From contig NZ_BAGJ01000135.1 in the NCBI RefSeq assembly GCF_000308775.1, forward strand, positions 62,001 through 126,000: 64,000 bases of DNA, read 5' to 3'. Below are positions 1 through 8,781 of the stretch, in pieces (position 1 is the first letter of the stretch; every line of letters begins with the position of its first letter). Under the pieces are notes generated by a model, which saw nothing but the letters and a program-made list of their open reading frames with translations, was not told where the DNA came from and did not search any database. Source of the stretch: Nocardia testacea NBRC 100365. Its GTDB lineage: Bacteria; Actinomycetota; Actinomycetes; Mycobacteriales; Mycobacteriaceae. A program made the position numbers and the translations under genes.

Positions 1-2
1 CC

Positions 3-578
3 CAGCGACCCCGCAAACACCGGCTCCCCTGGTACGGACGGTGGCTCGACGAAGCACTGGAACAGACCGTGCCCGACACGGCCGTACTGCTCGGACATTC
101 ACTCGGCGGAGCGATCGCCCTGGCCTGCCCCTCCGAGCGGATCGCCGGACGCGTGCTCGTAGCCCCGGCCGGACCCGTTCGCCTGAAGGTGACCCCACGC
201 CTGCTCACGGCAACCATGGCCTGGCTCGCCGCCCCCTCACCCGACCACACACATCGGCTCCTACACCTGATGACGGGCCCGGAACAGTCTGCAACACCGC
301 ATCTGGTGGAGTGGATGACTCTGGTCGCCCGCTACTGCCGAACCACCCTGGCACCGTCGCCGCTGCCTCCCGGTCTACTCGACAGCTGCCGGTCGGTGCC
401 CTGTGTGGTGGCCACGGGCTCGCACGACATCTTTTTGCCGCCCGCCCGTCTCGAACCCGCTGTTCGCTACCTGCTCGGCACCGAACTACGCGTCCTGCCG
501 AACTGCGGGCACCTGGCCCTCGACGACGACCCGGCCGGGGTGGTCGAACTGGTCGACCAGCTCACCGGACACCCGTGA
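3..578 (+). CDS. alpha/beta hydrolase, C-terminal part (5' end outside window)
   Basis: The reading frame is open from the left edge, so the true start lies outside the window; 191 codons are visible. A nucleophile elbow GHSLGG lies about 33 residues in, followed by a helical cap-like stretch. The likely acid is the Asp of GSHD and the likely base the His of NCGH near the C terminus, which gives the Ser-Asp-His triad order of alpha/beta hydrolases. An internal ATG-like GTG at 69 lies too close to the nucleophile to be the real start. Substrate cannot be told; lipase, esterase and lactonase are all possible. There is no visible link to the next gene, which lies 280 bases downstream. Confidence 0.75.
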   Translation, partial: QRPRKHRLPWYGRWLDEALEQTVPDTAVLLGHSLGGAIALACPSERIAGRVLVAPAGPVRLKVTPRLLTATMAWLAAPSPDHTHRLLHLMTGPEQSATPHLVEWMTLVARYCRTTLAPSPLPPGLLDSCRSVPCVVATGSHDIFLPPARLEPAVRYLLGTELRVLPNCGHLALDDDPAGVVELVDQLTGHP

Positions 579-859
579 CGCCGACCGGGCCCGCCAGAAG
601 ACGACAGGACCAGCCAGGACGACAGCTGTCACGAACACATCCTTCGTGGTTCGCGCGACTTCCACACCCGCGACCGTCAGGGCGATGCAGCACTGGCTGT
701 GCTCGGCGCGGCAGTGGTCCGCCAGTTCCGGGATCGGCTGTCGCCAGGCTCCCGCGGGAACCGAACGCGCCCCTTCGTTCGGAGGTCGAACTGGCCTGCC
801 TCCGAACGAAGCGGCGATCGGCCGACAGCAATCGGTTGAGGGAGAACCCTGGGAGACCC

Positions 860-1207
860 ATGAAAGCTTTCATCGTGAGCCTGGTTTTCGGTGCCGGCGC
901 TCTCTTCTGCACCTACCTGGCGTCTTTGGGATTCCGCGGCCTGGCGACGAGTACGACCAAAGGGTACGGCGAGGACATCCCCGACCACATCCGCACCGAC
1001 CCTGTACGCCGAAGAAAAGTTAACCAACTCGTGGCCTGGTGCGAAACCACTGCGGCGATCCTGTATGTGCCGCCCAGCGCCTACGCACTGTGGGTCGCCT
1101 TCGACCCCGAGGGGCAGATCCCGCTTCCGGTGCTCATCGGCCTCGCCGTCTACGGCCTGGCTGTCAGCACGCTCGCGGGCTATCCCGTAGAGAAGATCAA
1201 ACAATAA
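860..1207 (+). CDS. small membrane protein of unknown function
   Basis: This protein has 115 residues. The ATG start is preceded by a purine-rich GGAGAA/GGGAG site. Residues 3-30 form a hydrophobic helix with a GAGALF core. A charged middle follows (GYGEDIPDHIRTDPVRRRKVNQ), then two more apolar helices (about 60-77 and 87-105), ending with a basic tail. It is therefore probably a three-helix inner-membrane protein. I do not recognise a named family. It stands alone between the hydrolase tail and the gltS-like gene, which runs the other way. Confidence 0.55.
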   Translation: MKAFIVSLVFGAGALFCTYLASLGFRGLATSTTKGYGEDIPDHIRTDPVRRRKVNQLVAWCETTAAILYVPPSAYALWVAFDPEGQIPLPVLIGLAVYGLAVSTLAGYPVEKIKQ

Positions 1208-1543
1208 CGCTCGGGCAGTATCACCCGGTCCAGCGGCTGATCGAGCACCTCTGGGCAATCCGGCAACACCTGACGCGACGCGGGCACCTGGATTCGACAT
1301 CGGAGGACCCCCGGTCCGCCCGCCGCCGAGCCGCAACCGCCGGACCTACCGGTCCGATCGTCGGCGACAGCGGTTCGGCAGGTTCACGGCAGACTGCTCG
1401 GGGATGCTGCGCGGGGAGGTGATCGACGATGATCCTATTGTCGGCCACCGAACAAATCGGCATGACATCCGAGTACGCGTGCACAACGATCGGCATCACG
1501 AACTTCGATCGAACCCACGTCCGGCTTTTGGTACAGCCCAGCA

Positions 1544-1588
1544 GCGAGTTCACCCCCGGCGCGGGTGCCGCACCAGGGGTGAACTCGC
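1544..1588. terminator. hairpin downstream of the glutamate symporter gene
   Basis: Perfect 12-base arms GCGAGTTCACCC (1544-1555) and GGGTGAACTCGC (1577-1588) enclose a 21-base loop that itself holds a CGGC/GCCG stem. It lies 11 bases past the stop codon of the minus-strand symporter gene. No T-run follows on the minus strand, so this would be a GC-rich actinobacterial terminator or an mRNA 3'-end stabiliser. The rest of 1208-1543 shows no gene. Confidence 0.55.
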
Positions 1589-1598
1589 TCCCCGCTCG

Positions 1599-3041
1599 TC
1601 ACGATGCGGCTGGTGCCGGTTGCTCCGCAGCAGCGGCGACGGGACGCCGGCCGAAGTACAACAGCCCGGCGGCAAGCGCGCCGACGAACAGTGCGAGCAT
1701 GCCCGCGAGCAACCAGCCGACACCGAAGTTGGCGATGATCGGAATCGCCCCGGCGGTGACGAGACCACCACCGAAGAACGGTTCCATGATCAACTGCTTG
1801 TACCCGAACGCCTGATACGCCGGGGTTTTCAGATCCGGGTCAACCACCCGCAGCAGAATCAAACCGGTCGAGGTCACACCCATGGCCTGACCGACATCGG
1901 CGATACCGCGCTCGAACCAGAAATCCGGCAGCATTCGGCGCGCCAGGAAAATGAACGCACCGGCCGTCCAGACCAGACCGGTGATCGACAGCAGGATGAA
2001 CGGACCCATATTGGCCGCGATCGCTGTCAACGACAAGGTACCCAGGGCGGCGATAACCAGCACATCGAGGCTGAATCCCTGCAAACGTTCGATCATCTGC
2101 ACATCGACGATCTCCTCACGATCGAACGCTTGGATCAGCCCCTGCACGATGATCCCGCCGATCATGGCAATCGGGAACAGCGGCACATGCGCGAACAATT
2201 CGAAGCTGTCGGCCCAGAGCTTGGACTCCACCCACTGGATCCCTTCCAGCAGCAGCCACCCGATCAGCACCGCCACCGCCAGCAGCCCGAAGTGCAGCGT
2301 CAGCGGTTCGATCGAGGACGGATTCACTGTCAAGGTGCCCGCGGAACGACGCCGCTCCTTCTCCACCAGGCCTGCGCGCTCGGCCACCGAAGGCTGGGCA
2401 TCCGAACGCAGTTCGATGGTCTTACCGGTGCGCACACCCCAGTTGATCAGCGCGATCCCGCAGATGATGCCGGACAGCACACCCACCGTGGCCAGCCCCA
2501 GTGCCAGGTCCTGGCCTTCGGGGAATCCGAATTCCTCGAACGTGCCCGCCATGCCCGCGGCGGTGCCGTGCCCGCCCTCGAAACCGATCTCGATCAGCGT
2601 GCCCGCCATCGCCGGCAGACCGAACACCGGACCGAGCACCAGGATCGCCAGCAGCAGACCGAACACATACTGACCACTGGCCACCGTCATACCGAAGGTG
2701 ATCTGCGGACCGGCCACCCGGAACGCCTGCCGCGGCGAGGGTAGCTTGTGCCCCATCAACAGGCCCGCGAACACCAGGGAGATCAACAGTCCCGGAAGGG
2801 TTTTCCATACTTCGATGATCTCCGGTGTCAGCAGACCGGAGTCGGTGAAACTGTCGTTGCCGAACAGGGATGCGATGCGCCCGAACACATCCGGCCCGAT
2901 CAACAGCGCGAGCGCACCGCCGATGATCGAACTGGGTATGAACAGTTTCTGCGCAAGCTTCCACTTCACTCGAATGATCTTCGCGATCAACATCAGCACG
3001 CCCAGCATCAGCAAGGCGAAACCGATTACCTCTGGTGACAT
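1599..3041 (-). CDS. sodium:glutamate symporter-like protein (GltS family)
   Basis: The protein has 480 residues from the ATG at 3041; a GTG two codons earlier (3047) is also possible, but a GGGAG site sits 9 bases before the ATG. About ten to twelve hydrophobic helices cover the whole length. The stretch EGGHGTAAGM (about residues 157-166) matches the conserved Gly-His-Gly-Thr-Ala loop of GltS sodium/glutamate carriers, and an IPSSIIGG-type turn near residue 37 also fits. A hydrophilic loop (about 210-235) splits the two halves of the inverted-repeat fold. GltS members import glutamate with sodium; the actual substrate here is inferred from family. The gene is monocistronic and followed by a hairpin. 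Confidence 0.8.
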   Translation of the reverse strand: MSPEVIGFALLMLGVLMLIAKIIRVKWKLAQKLFIPSSIIGGALALLIGPDVFGRIASLFGNDSFTDSGLLTPEIIEVWKTLPGLLISLVFAGLLMGHKLPSPRQAFRVAGPQITFGMTVASGQYVFGLLLAILVLGPVFGLPAMAGTLIEIGFEGGHGTAAGMAGTFEEFGFPEGQDLALGLATVGVLSGIICGIALINWGVRTGKTIELRSDAQPSVAERAGLVEKERRRSAGTLTVNPSSIEPLTLHFGLLAVAVLIGWLLLEGIQWVESKLWADSFELFAHVPLFPIAMIGGIIVQGLIQAFDREEIVDVQMIERLQGFSLDVLVIAALGTLSLTAIAANMGPFILLSITGLVWTAGAFIFLARRMLPDFWFERGIADVGQAMGVTSTGLILLRVVDPDLKTPAYQAFGYKQLIMEPFFGGGLVTAGAIPIIANFGVGWLLAGMLALFVGALAAGLLYFGRRPVAAAAEQPAPAAS

Positions 3042-3459
3042 ACTCACCTACTCCCGTCGTAGCGGTACCGCAGACACCCGGCGACAGCCGGTAGCGAATG
3101 CGACAAACACCCCAAAAATATGCCGTTGGATGACGGTACGATAGATGACGGTCCATCAGTTCGTAAATTGTTCTCCCTCACGGGAATAGGCGAACGGTTC
3201 CGCAGCAACAGGATTTTCGACGGGTAGCCGGAGTTGCGGTAGGGCGCGTTTTCCGGCATCTTTACCGAAGGTGCGCCGGGAAGTCTGGTCGGCAGCCCGG
3301 CCCGAAGCGGGGTCGGGTCCATTCGACCATGGGAGCACTCTTGCAGGGTGGCAATACCTTTCAAAACTCGGTTCCACCCGGGGCGAAACGACACCACCTC
3401 GGCCGTTCGCGCTTCGAAGAGCCCGTCGGCGAACCGGCCCCGAAAAGGACTTCGGCCCG

Positions 3460-4353
3460 ATGGCCGATGAATTCGCATCCGGCGGTTACGACCTCGGCAG
3501 AGATCCGTACATGACCTGCGCGATCGTGATGACGACTGTCGGCGTGGGCACAGCGGCGACCGGCGGTATCGCTGCACTCGTCATCGCCATCGACGATTCC
3601 ACACCCAGCGACCGCAGAGTCGCCATGACAGTGTGGGTCATGGTCACCGCAATCGCAGTGGCGACCCTCTTGGGCATCATGACCGGGCTACTCGGCTCGG
3701 CGACCATCGATCGACTACCGATCGGCGTCCTGCTCGCCTACGGCGCCGCGGGGGCCGGCGTTTGCGGCGGACTGATATTCGTCGCCCGCGCTGTCGTCGA
3801 CACCCGCCGCCCCTCGCCGCTACTGCCGTCGACCACACTCCTGGCCGAGGGCATTCGCCCCGAGGCGCACAGCATCGACGCGCCCGACCCTCCGCGCCCA
3901 GCGCCCGGCTGGTCGGCGTTGTCATTGCACCTGCGTTACGAGCTGGAAGCCCACACACCCGAGGCGTCGAACCCGACGACGGGCCGACCGAAACGTCCAT
4001 CGAATCCGACGAGCCGGTGGCGAGCGAACAGCACCGGCGAGGTCGAAATACCGGGTGAGCCGGTATGGGTACCCGCTCCCGGTGTGGCCATTGACGGTAT
4101 CGCCGTCCGGGCGAGCTGGAATCGAATGTGGATTCAACTCCTCCCCGGTATCCACCGGATCTATGCAGCCGTGGGCCCGCCCCGGACCGAGATCGGAGAT
4201 TCGACGCGAGCCGACCCGACCGCCGCCTCTCGCCGAGACACCGTGATCCTCCGCGAGGGCGAAACCCACCAGCTCGAGTATGTAGCGCACATTCGGGCGG
4301 TAGCCGGGCCGGAGGGCCGAGAATGGCCCTCCTACCGTGTGGAATTCGGGTAA
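3460..4353 (+). CDS. membrane protein with C-terminal soluble domain, unknown function
   Basis: The chosen ATG at 3460 follows an AAGGA site (about 3445) and gives 297 residues. The frame is open further upstream, but that part has no membrane or domain character. Three hydrophobic helices lie near residues 20-45, 52-80 and 88-110. A Pro/Ala-rich linker follows. The C-terminal 110 residues hold beta-type segments (VDGIAVRASWNRMWIQLLPG, HRIYAAVG, HQLEYVAHIR), resembling surface or binding domains at the end of actinobacterial membrane proteins that present a compact beta sandwich. No named family is recognised. Upstream 3048-3459 holds the divergent promoter region shared with gltS and a nine-base direct repeat GATGACGGT at 3129 and 3144. 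Confidence 0.55.
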   Translation: MADEFASGGYDLGRDPYMTCAIVMTTVGVGTAATGGIAALVIAIDDSTPSDRRVAMTVWVMVTAIAVATLLGIMTGLLGSATIDRLPIGVLLAYGAAGAGVCGGLIFVARAVVDTRRPSPLLPSTTLLAEGIRPEAHSIDAPDPPRPAPGWSALSLHLRYELEAHTPEASNPTTGRPKRPSNPTSRWRANSTGEVEIPGEPVWVPAPGVAIDGIAVRASWNRMWIQLLPGIHRIYAAVGPPRTEIGDSTRADPTAASRRDTVILREGETHQLEYVAHIRAVAGPEGREWPSYRVEFG

Positions 4354-4423
4354 CCGGGGTACCTACGTACCCGAGAAAGCTTCGATACCGCGCCGCCCGT
4401 GGAGTTCCGAGTCCGGATAGGAC

Positions 4424-4930
4424 CTACTCCCGTGTGAGGCGGAGCCGGACCATCGGCAGGCCGGTGCCGCGTTCGTCGATCGGTGCACCGAGCGTGTTCT
4501 CTATGGCCGGTTTCAGGGCTGCCCACGCACGGGGGTGCCCGGCCGCGTAGGCATGTAACGAGGAAGCGACCTCGTCCGGGCCGAGCACGCTCGCGCGCGC
4601 CTCGGCGGGCCCGCGACCGCCGAGCCAGACCCGGACCCGCGGATCGGCTCGCACATTACGGAACCACTGAGCCCGGGTACCGAAACCCGAGACCACCACA
4701 TACGAATCCGCATCGGGACGATCGACGACCTCCAAGACCACATAGCGGCGAGCACCGGTCTTTCGCCCGACGTGTTCGAGCATCAGCGTTCGCGTCCCGA
4801 ACAGGAACCCCAGCCGTGTCCGATACAACCACACAGGCGCTCGCATCAAGCGGCGGGAGCGTAGCGCCCGAGACGCGATGCCGACGAGAGCGCCGGCGGC
4901 CGGAGCGGGAAGAGCGGAAGAATCATTCAT
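4424..4930 (-). CDS. deazaflavin-dependent nitroreductase-family protein (DUF385)
   Basis: The protein has 168 residues. The ATG at 4930 follows a GAGGTG site 3 bases away. The central motif LEHVGRKTGARR (residues 51-62) is the phosphate-binding signature of the Ddn/DUF385 split-barrel family, which uses the deazaflavin cofactor F420 in actinobacteria. The beta strands that follow (RYVVLEVV, SYVVVSGFG, WFRNVRADPRVRVWLGG) also fit. Substrate is unknown. The gene lies 41 bases downstream of a TetR gene on the same strand, so the regulator probably controls it as an operon. A second, diverged member of the family is at 54004-54477. Confidence 0.8.
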   Translation of the reverse strand: MNDSSALPAPAAGALVGIASRALRSRRLMRAPVWLYRTRLGFLFGTRTLMLEHVGRKTGARRYVVLEVVDRPDADSYVVVSGFGTRAQWFRNVRADPRVRVWLGGRGPAEARASVLGPDEVASSLHAYAAGHPRAWAALKPAIENTLGAPIDERGTGLPMVRLRLTRE

Positions 4931-4971
4931 GAGCACCTCGATCGTGAATAGCTGCGTTTGCCTGGGGCCGG

Positions 4972-5604
4972 TCACTGGTCTCGTTCGATGACGCCTCCTT
5001 TCAATCCTGAGCGGTAGATAGACAACACTTCGGCACCCCACCGCCGCATACCGTCTTCGGACCCGAGATCGATCCCGAGAACGGCGCCGAGGTGAGGACG
5101 CAAGGTCAAAACCGCGAGGTCGTTCACGAGCAGAAACGCGGCACGGATATCCGGATCGGTACCGGCATCGGCGAGGCCTCGCTCGACCATCCCGGCCAGC
5201 ACTTCTCGACCGACCGCGTACAAACGCCGGAACAGAGCAGACCCGGCAGGCTCCCCGGCCAGCAGCATGCGCCCGAGATATGCAGGAACCGGCGAGTCGG
5301 CGGGCAGCTGCGCGATCACCTGCGCCGCCAGGCCCGAATCCGCGCCGGGCGCCCACGGATCGGACGCGTCGGCCAACACCGTCTGCTGTAGCAACGATTC
5401 GAAAACCGCGGCGACATACTCGTCCACCGCCTCGCGCAGCCCGGCCTTCGCACCGTAATGCCGCATCACCAGCGCCGGGGAAACCCCCGCAGCCGCCGCC
5501 ACGGCGCGAACCGTCACAGCGTCGGGTCCACGCTCGGCGAACAGCCGCAAAGCCTCGTCTCTGATCCTGGCCCTCGCTGTACGATCATGCAGATGTGAAC
5601 GCAT
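4972..5604 (-). CDS. TetR-family transcriptional regulator
   Basis: This is a 210-residue regulator. The N-terminal helix-turn-helix spans about residues 14-52 (ALRLFAERG, VRAVAAAAGVSPALVMRHYG), and a TetR-type ligand domain fills the rest. The ATG at 5604 was chosen over an in-frame ATG at 5622. The minus-strand hexamer TACTAT (5617-5612) lies 7 bases before it, fitting a leaderless transcript, and the earlier ATG would lie inside the operator. It is followed closely by the DUF385 gene, its likely target. Tandem dyads cover its own promoter, so it is presumably autoregulated. Confidence 0.85.
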   Translation of the reverse strand: MRSHLHDRTARARIRDEALRLFAERGPDAVTVRAVAAAAGVSPALVMRHYGAKAGLREAVDEYVAAVFESLLQQTVLADASDPWAPGADSGLAAQVIAQLPADSPVPAYLGRMLLAGEPAGSALFRRLYAVGREVLAGMVERGLADAGTDPDIRAAFLLVNDLAVLTLRPHLGAVLGIDLGSEDGMRRWGAEVLSIYRSGLKGGVIERDQ

Positions 5605-5630
5605 GTTCACTATAGTAAACATATGTTCAC
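5595..5630. promoter_or_regulatory. tandem operator dyads over the TetR promoter
   Basis: Two inverted repeats with the same geometry sit 20 bases apart: GTGAAC-N4-GTTCAC (5595-5610) and GTAAAC-N4-GTTCAC (5615-5630). They flank the -10 hexamer TACTAT and the proposed start codon on the minus strand. A repressor bound here would block both polymerase and the leaderless start. The adjacent TetR gene is the obvious candidate binder (inference). Confidence 0.7.
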
Positions 5631-6275
5631 ATCAGGTCCAGCGCGAGGCCTACCGCACTGCCGGACACAGAGGGTGCACGAGGCAGCGACCCGGCCTTGC
5701 CGACAATGGCCCCATGTTCGATGTGGCGGCCGGGGCGGAACATCCGGGACGTCCGGGCATCGATGACCCGCAATCAGCGCGCCGACATCCGCTGCAGGAG
5801 GGGTGAACATCCTCGATGCGTCAGCCCACCTCTTGGACGAGCGACTCACGGAAGCGTCGGTCCCATCGCCCCGCTGCGGGCGACACCCGCCGGGTGGTGT
5901 GGGCCGACTTCCCCTGGTCGGCCCCTCGGCCGTGCCGCTCTGCGAGAAAGTCGGCTCGGCCGGCGGTATCGGCGCCCCGGACCGTGCCGCACGCCGGCAC
6001 CTCTTCAGCCGACGCAGGCGCCCATAGAACCGAATCGCGATACGGCACAGGACGCGATCAACCGCGGCACGACCACCGTCTCTCGACGACGGCGGCAGCT
6101 CCATCTCAGCCATCTCAGCCATGCTGCAACCGGGGCAGTCGGTCGAGACAGTTGCTTAAAGAATCCGCCGGTTCGGTCCCGGAGGACACCATGCACACGC
6201 AACCGCATCGATTTTGGCAAACAGGATTCAGGACCAAAGCGGGGGGTAAACGCGGGGTTGGTCCAAATGAAACAG
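5631..6275. other. gene-poor interval, no supported gene
   Basis: About 645 bases lie between the TetR operators and the tRNA-Ala terminator. Open frames exist on both strands but show no domain, no balanced composition and poor start sites. The best is a 74-codon frame from a GTG at 5803 whose AGGAGG is too close to the start. Nothing here is annotated with confidence; a decayed gene is possible. Confidence 0.4.
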
Positions 6276-6304
6276 GTCAGGCCCGGCACTTGACCGGGCC
6301 TGAC
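6276..6304 (-). terminator. intrinsic terminator of tRNA-Ala
   Basis: Eleven-base perfect arms GTCAGGCCCGG (6276-6286) and CCGGGCCTGAC (6294-6304) enclose a 7-base loop. On the minus strand a T-rich tail follows. It lies 14 bases beyond the 3' end of the tRNA. Confidence 0.75.
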
Positions 6305-6317
6305 TTGGGGTTTTAGG

Positions 6318-6390
6318 TGGAGCTAAGGGGACTCGAACCCCTGACCCCCACACTGCCAGTGTGGTGCGCTACCAGCTGCGCCATAGCCCC
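6318..6390 (-). tRNA. tRNA-Ala (anticodon GGC)
   Basis: Read on the minus strand, the acceptor stem GGGGCTA pairs with TAGCTCC. The D-loop has GCTGGTAGCGC, the anticodon stem CCACA/TGTGG holds loop CTGGCAG with anticodon GGC, and the T-arm contains GGTTCGAGTCC. The discriminator base is A. The CCA tail is not fully encoded (CCT follows). The gene is 73 bases long with a terminator directly after it. Confidence 0.95.
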
Positions 6391-6484
6391 GGATGTCTGC
6401 CGCCGGTTCCCCGGCTGCCTGAACGAAGTTACACCACGGGGACGCCGGGCACCAAATCGCCTGGATTCCGGATGAACGCCGAGG

Positions 6485-7222
6485 TCACGACGCCAGTTGC
6501 TGGACCCATTCCGGCTCGTTGACATCGATCTTGGTGGTGCCGTCGAACACACTCGGGGTGGCGGCGGCGCCGTCGAGAGCCGCGGACAGGGCGTCGAGGG
6601 TGGCGGCGGCCTGGTCGGTCACCTGGCCGCGGCGGGCGCCGCCGGTGATGCAGTCGCGAGCGGGCTGGGTGGCGCCGGATTCGGTCGCGATGGCGAGCAG
6701 TTCGTCGTCGGTGAGTTCGGAGCCCTCGTCCGGCTGGCGGGTGGTGAACAGGGTGTCGTGGAATTTGGAGTAGGTGACACCGGAACCGGTGTCGGCGACG
6801 CACTGGAGGGCGGCGATGGCACGGGTGGAGTAGTCGCCGCTGGACGATTTCGGGTCGAGGAAGTTGACGAAGCGATAGCGGACGGCGAATGCGCCCTCGT
6901 CCAGCTTCTGCGCGATCTCCTGGCCGTAGAGGGTTTCCAGGGTGCCGCAGGACGGGCACATGGGATCTTCGTAGACCTCGATCGTCTTGGGGGCCTCGGG
7001 GCGGCCGAGCCGGACGCCGCCGTCGCCCTGCAGGGCGGCGGTGACCGCCTCGTTGCGCACCGTGCCGTACCCGTCGTTGCGCACCTCGGCCTGCTGGTCG
7101 CCGCCCCAGCGGTAGGCGAATACGACAATCAGCGCGATGAGGACCAGGGCCAGCGCGCCCAGGGTGTAGGTGGTCCGGTTGGACATCGGCCGGGGGGTGT
7201 AGTCGGACGGCGAGTTGCTCAC
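6485..7222 (-). CDS. DsbA-like thioredoxin-domain protein, membrane anchored
   Basis: From the GTG at 7222 the protein has 245 residues; a GTG at 7261 and an ATG at 7186 are alternatives. One transmembrane helix lies at about residues 20-37. The exported domain has the redox motif CPSC (89-92, preceded by EDPM) and a helical insertion typical of the DsbA/DSBA-like thioredoxin fold (PF13462-type). Such proteins oxidise or isomerise disulfides outside the membrane, or act like the mycobacterial Rv2969c/DsbA proteins. It follows the MFS gene on the same strand with a gap of about 40 bases, so the two may be co-transcribed. Confidence 0.82.
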   Translation of the reverse strand: MSNSPSDYTPRPMSNRTTYTLGALALVLIALIVVFAYRWGGDQQAEVRNDGYGTVRNEAVTAALQGDGGVRLGRPEAPKTIEVYEDPMCPSCGTLETLYGQEIAQKLDEGAFAVRYRFVNFLDPKSSSGDYSTRAIAALQCVADTGSGVTYSKFHDTLFTTRQPDEGSELTDDELLAIATESGATQPARDCITGGARRGQVTDQAAATLDALSAALDGAAATPSVFDGTTKIDVNEPEWVQQLAS

Positions 7223-7264
7223 CCGACCACTCTGCCGTATCCGGGCGAACCGGTCACGCACGAA

Positions 7265-8737
7265 TCACTCACGCCGGGGTCGGGGATGGTTCTCCGGGCT
7301 GCTCATCGCGGTCGCGGAGCCGGCCGGGCCCGCGGTGGTGTGGTGGCCGGCCGAGGACTTCGACACGGAGATGTCCGAGGGCGCGGAGTCACTGCCGGGT
7401 TCCGGTGCGGCGGGCGCGCGATCCATCGGTTCGGGCACGATCAGCCAGACCAGGGCGGCCACGGCGAGCAGTGACCCGGTGACGGCCAGGCCGGCGCCGT
7501 AGGACAGCCGCTGCGCGATGGCGCCGACCACGATCGGGCCCAGGACGGTCCCGAGGTCCTGGGACATCTGGAAACCGGCGAGCATGGTGCCGCCGCGGGC
7601 CCGGTTGCCGATGATATCGCCGACGGCGGCCTGCTGGGCAGGGGTGAGCAGGCCGGACCCGATCCCGGCGACGAACGAAGTGACCAGTAGCCAGGTGAGG
7701 TCCGGGGCCAGGCCCAAGCCGGTGGTGCCGACCGCGCACACCAGCGCGCCGGAGATCAGCAGCGGGCGGCGGCCGTAGCGGTCGGACAGTCGTCCGGAGA
7801 AGAACAGCACGGTCGCGTTACCGGCCGCGAACACGGTGAGCGCGACACCGGCCATCCCGGGCGTCTGGCCGAGGACCTCGACCACGAGCAGCGGGACGAG
7901 CGCCATCCGGACACCGAACACCGCGGCACCGCTGGCGAAGTTGGAGAACAGGGCCGCCCGGTACTCGGGGCGTGCGAGCCCCTGCCGGAAACTGACGGTG
8001 GCCACCTCGCGGCCGGTGCCGGATTCGGCGAGGTGGGAATCGCGCAGATTGAAGTAGACGACCGCGACGGCGAGCAGCAGCGCCACGGCGTAGATGAGGA
8101 ACGGGGCGCGCAGACCGAAGCCGGCGAGCGCACCGCCGATCAGCGGCCCGGAGAGGCCACCGATGAGGAAACAGGTGGACCACAGCCCGGTGACCCGTCC
8201 CCGTTCGGTGGGCGGGGAGAGCCGGATCACCAACGCCATCGACGAGACGGTGAACATGGTCGAGCCGACCCCGCCCAGCGAGCGCAGGACCATCAGCTGC
8301 CAGTAGGTCTGGGCGAAGGCGCTCGCACCGGTGGAGAGCGCCACGATGAGCAGGCCGACCAGGTAGATCCGCCGCTCCCCCAGCAGTTGCACGAGCCGGC
8401 CGCTGACCGGCGCGAACAGCAGCCGCATGGCGGCGAAGGCGCTGACGATGGCGGAGGCGGCCGCGACCCCCACACCGAAGCTGAGCGCGAACTGCGGCAG
8501 CACCGGCGATACCAGGCCGAACCCCATCGCGATACAGAAGGCGGCGCCGATCAGGACCCATATCTCGCTGGGTAGCGGCGGTTTGCCCGAGGTGTTCGCG
8601 CGGCGGCGGGCCGGGAGCAGACGCCGGAGTCGCGCGGTTCGCACCGTGGCCCGTCCACCCGTTCCGTACGCGTTCCCGGAGCCGGGTCGATCATCTGCCA
8701 GGGCCTCACCACTCACCCCGGCAGTCAACACCGGCAC
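7265..8737 (-). CDS. major facilitator superfamily transporter
   Basis: The protein has up to 490 residues from a GTG at 8737. The first 55 residues are basic and poorly conserved in character, so an internal start is possible. Twelve hydrophobic helices follow. The loop 2-3 motif FAPVSGRLVQLLGERR and the loop 8-9 copy FFSGRLSDRYGRRP are MFS signatures. The PTERGRVTG and GPLIGG patterns after helix 4-5 are typical of drug:H+ antiporters of the DHA1 type. The C-terminal 45 residues are Ser/Pro/Ala-rich and cytoplasmic. Export of a small hydrophobic compound is the family role; the substrate is unknown. It lies between pgm and the DsbA-like gene on one strand. Confidence 0.85.
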   Translation of the reverse strand: MPVLTAGVSGEALADDRPGSGNAYGTGGRATVRTARLRRLLPARRRANTSGKPPLPSEIWVLIGAAFCIAMGFGLVSPVLPQFALSFGVGVAAASAIVSAFAAMRLLFAPVSGRLVQLLGERRIYLVGLLIVALSTGASAFAQTYWQLMVLRSLGGVGSTMFTVSSMALVIRLSPPTERGRVTGLWSTCFLIGGLSGPLIGGALAGFGLRAPFLIYAVALLLAVAVVYFNLRDSHLAESGTGREVATVSFRQGLARPEYRAALFSNFASGAAVFGVRMALVPLLVVEVLGQTPGMAGVALTVFAAGNATVLFFSGRLSDRYGRRPLLISGALVCAVGTTGLGLAPDLTWLLVTSFVAGIGSGLLTPAQQAAVGDIIGNRARGGTMLAGFQMSQDLGTVLGPIVVGAIAQRLSYGAGLAVTGSLLAVAALVWLIVPEPMDRAPAAPEPGSDSAPSDISVSKSSAGHHTTAGPAGSATAMSSPENHPRPRRE

Positions 8738-8781
8738 GGACGCGACAATTCCCTCGCGCCGGAGCGGGGATGAGGGGTCCG

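Noticed and set aside
1404..2744. 446-codon plus-strand frame across the symporter gene
   Set aside because: It is the antisense shadow of the GltS-like gene; its Gln/His/Arg-rich make-up has no domain character.
5595..5610. Considered as a KstR box
   Set aside because: The half sites are AAC-N4-GTT, whereas KstR needs AAC-N2-GTT.
5803..6027. 74-codon plus-strand frame with AGGAGG before a GTG
   Set aside because: The site is too close to the start codon and the second half is Arg/Pro-rich shadow-like sequence; not enough support.
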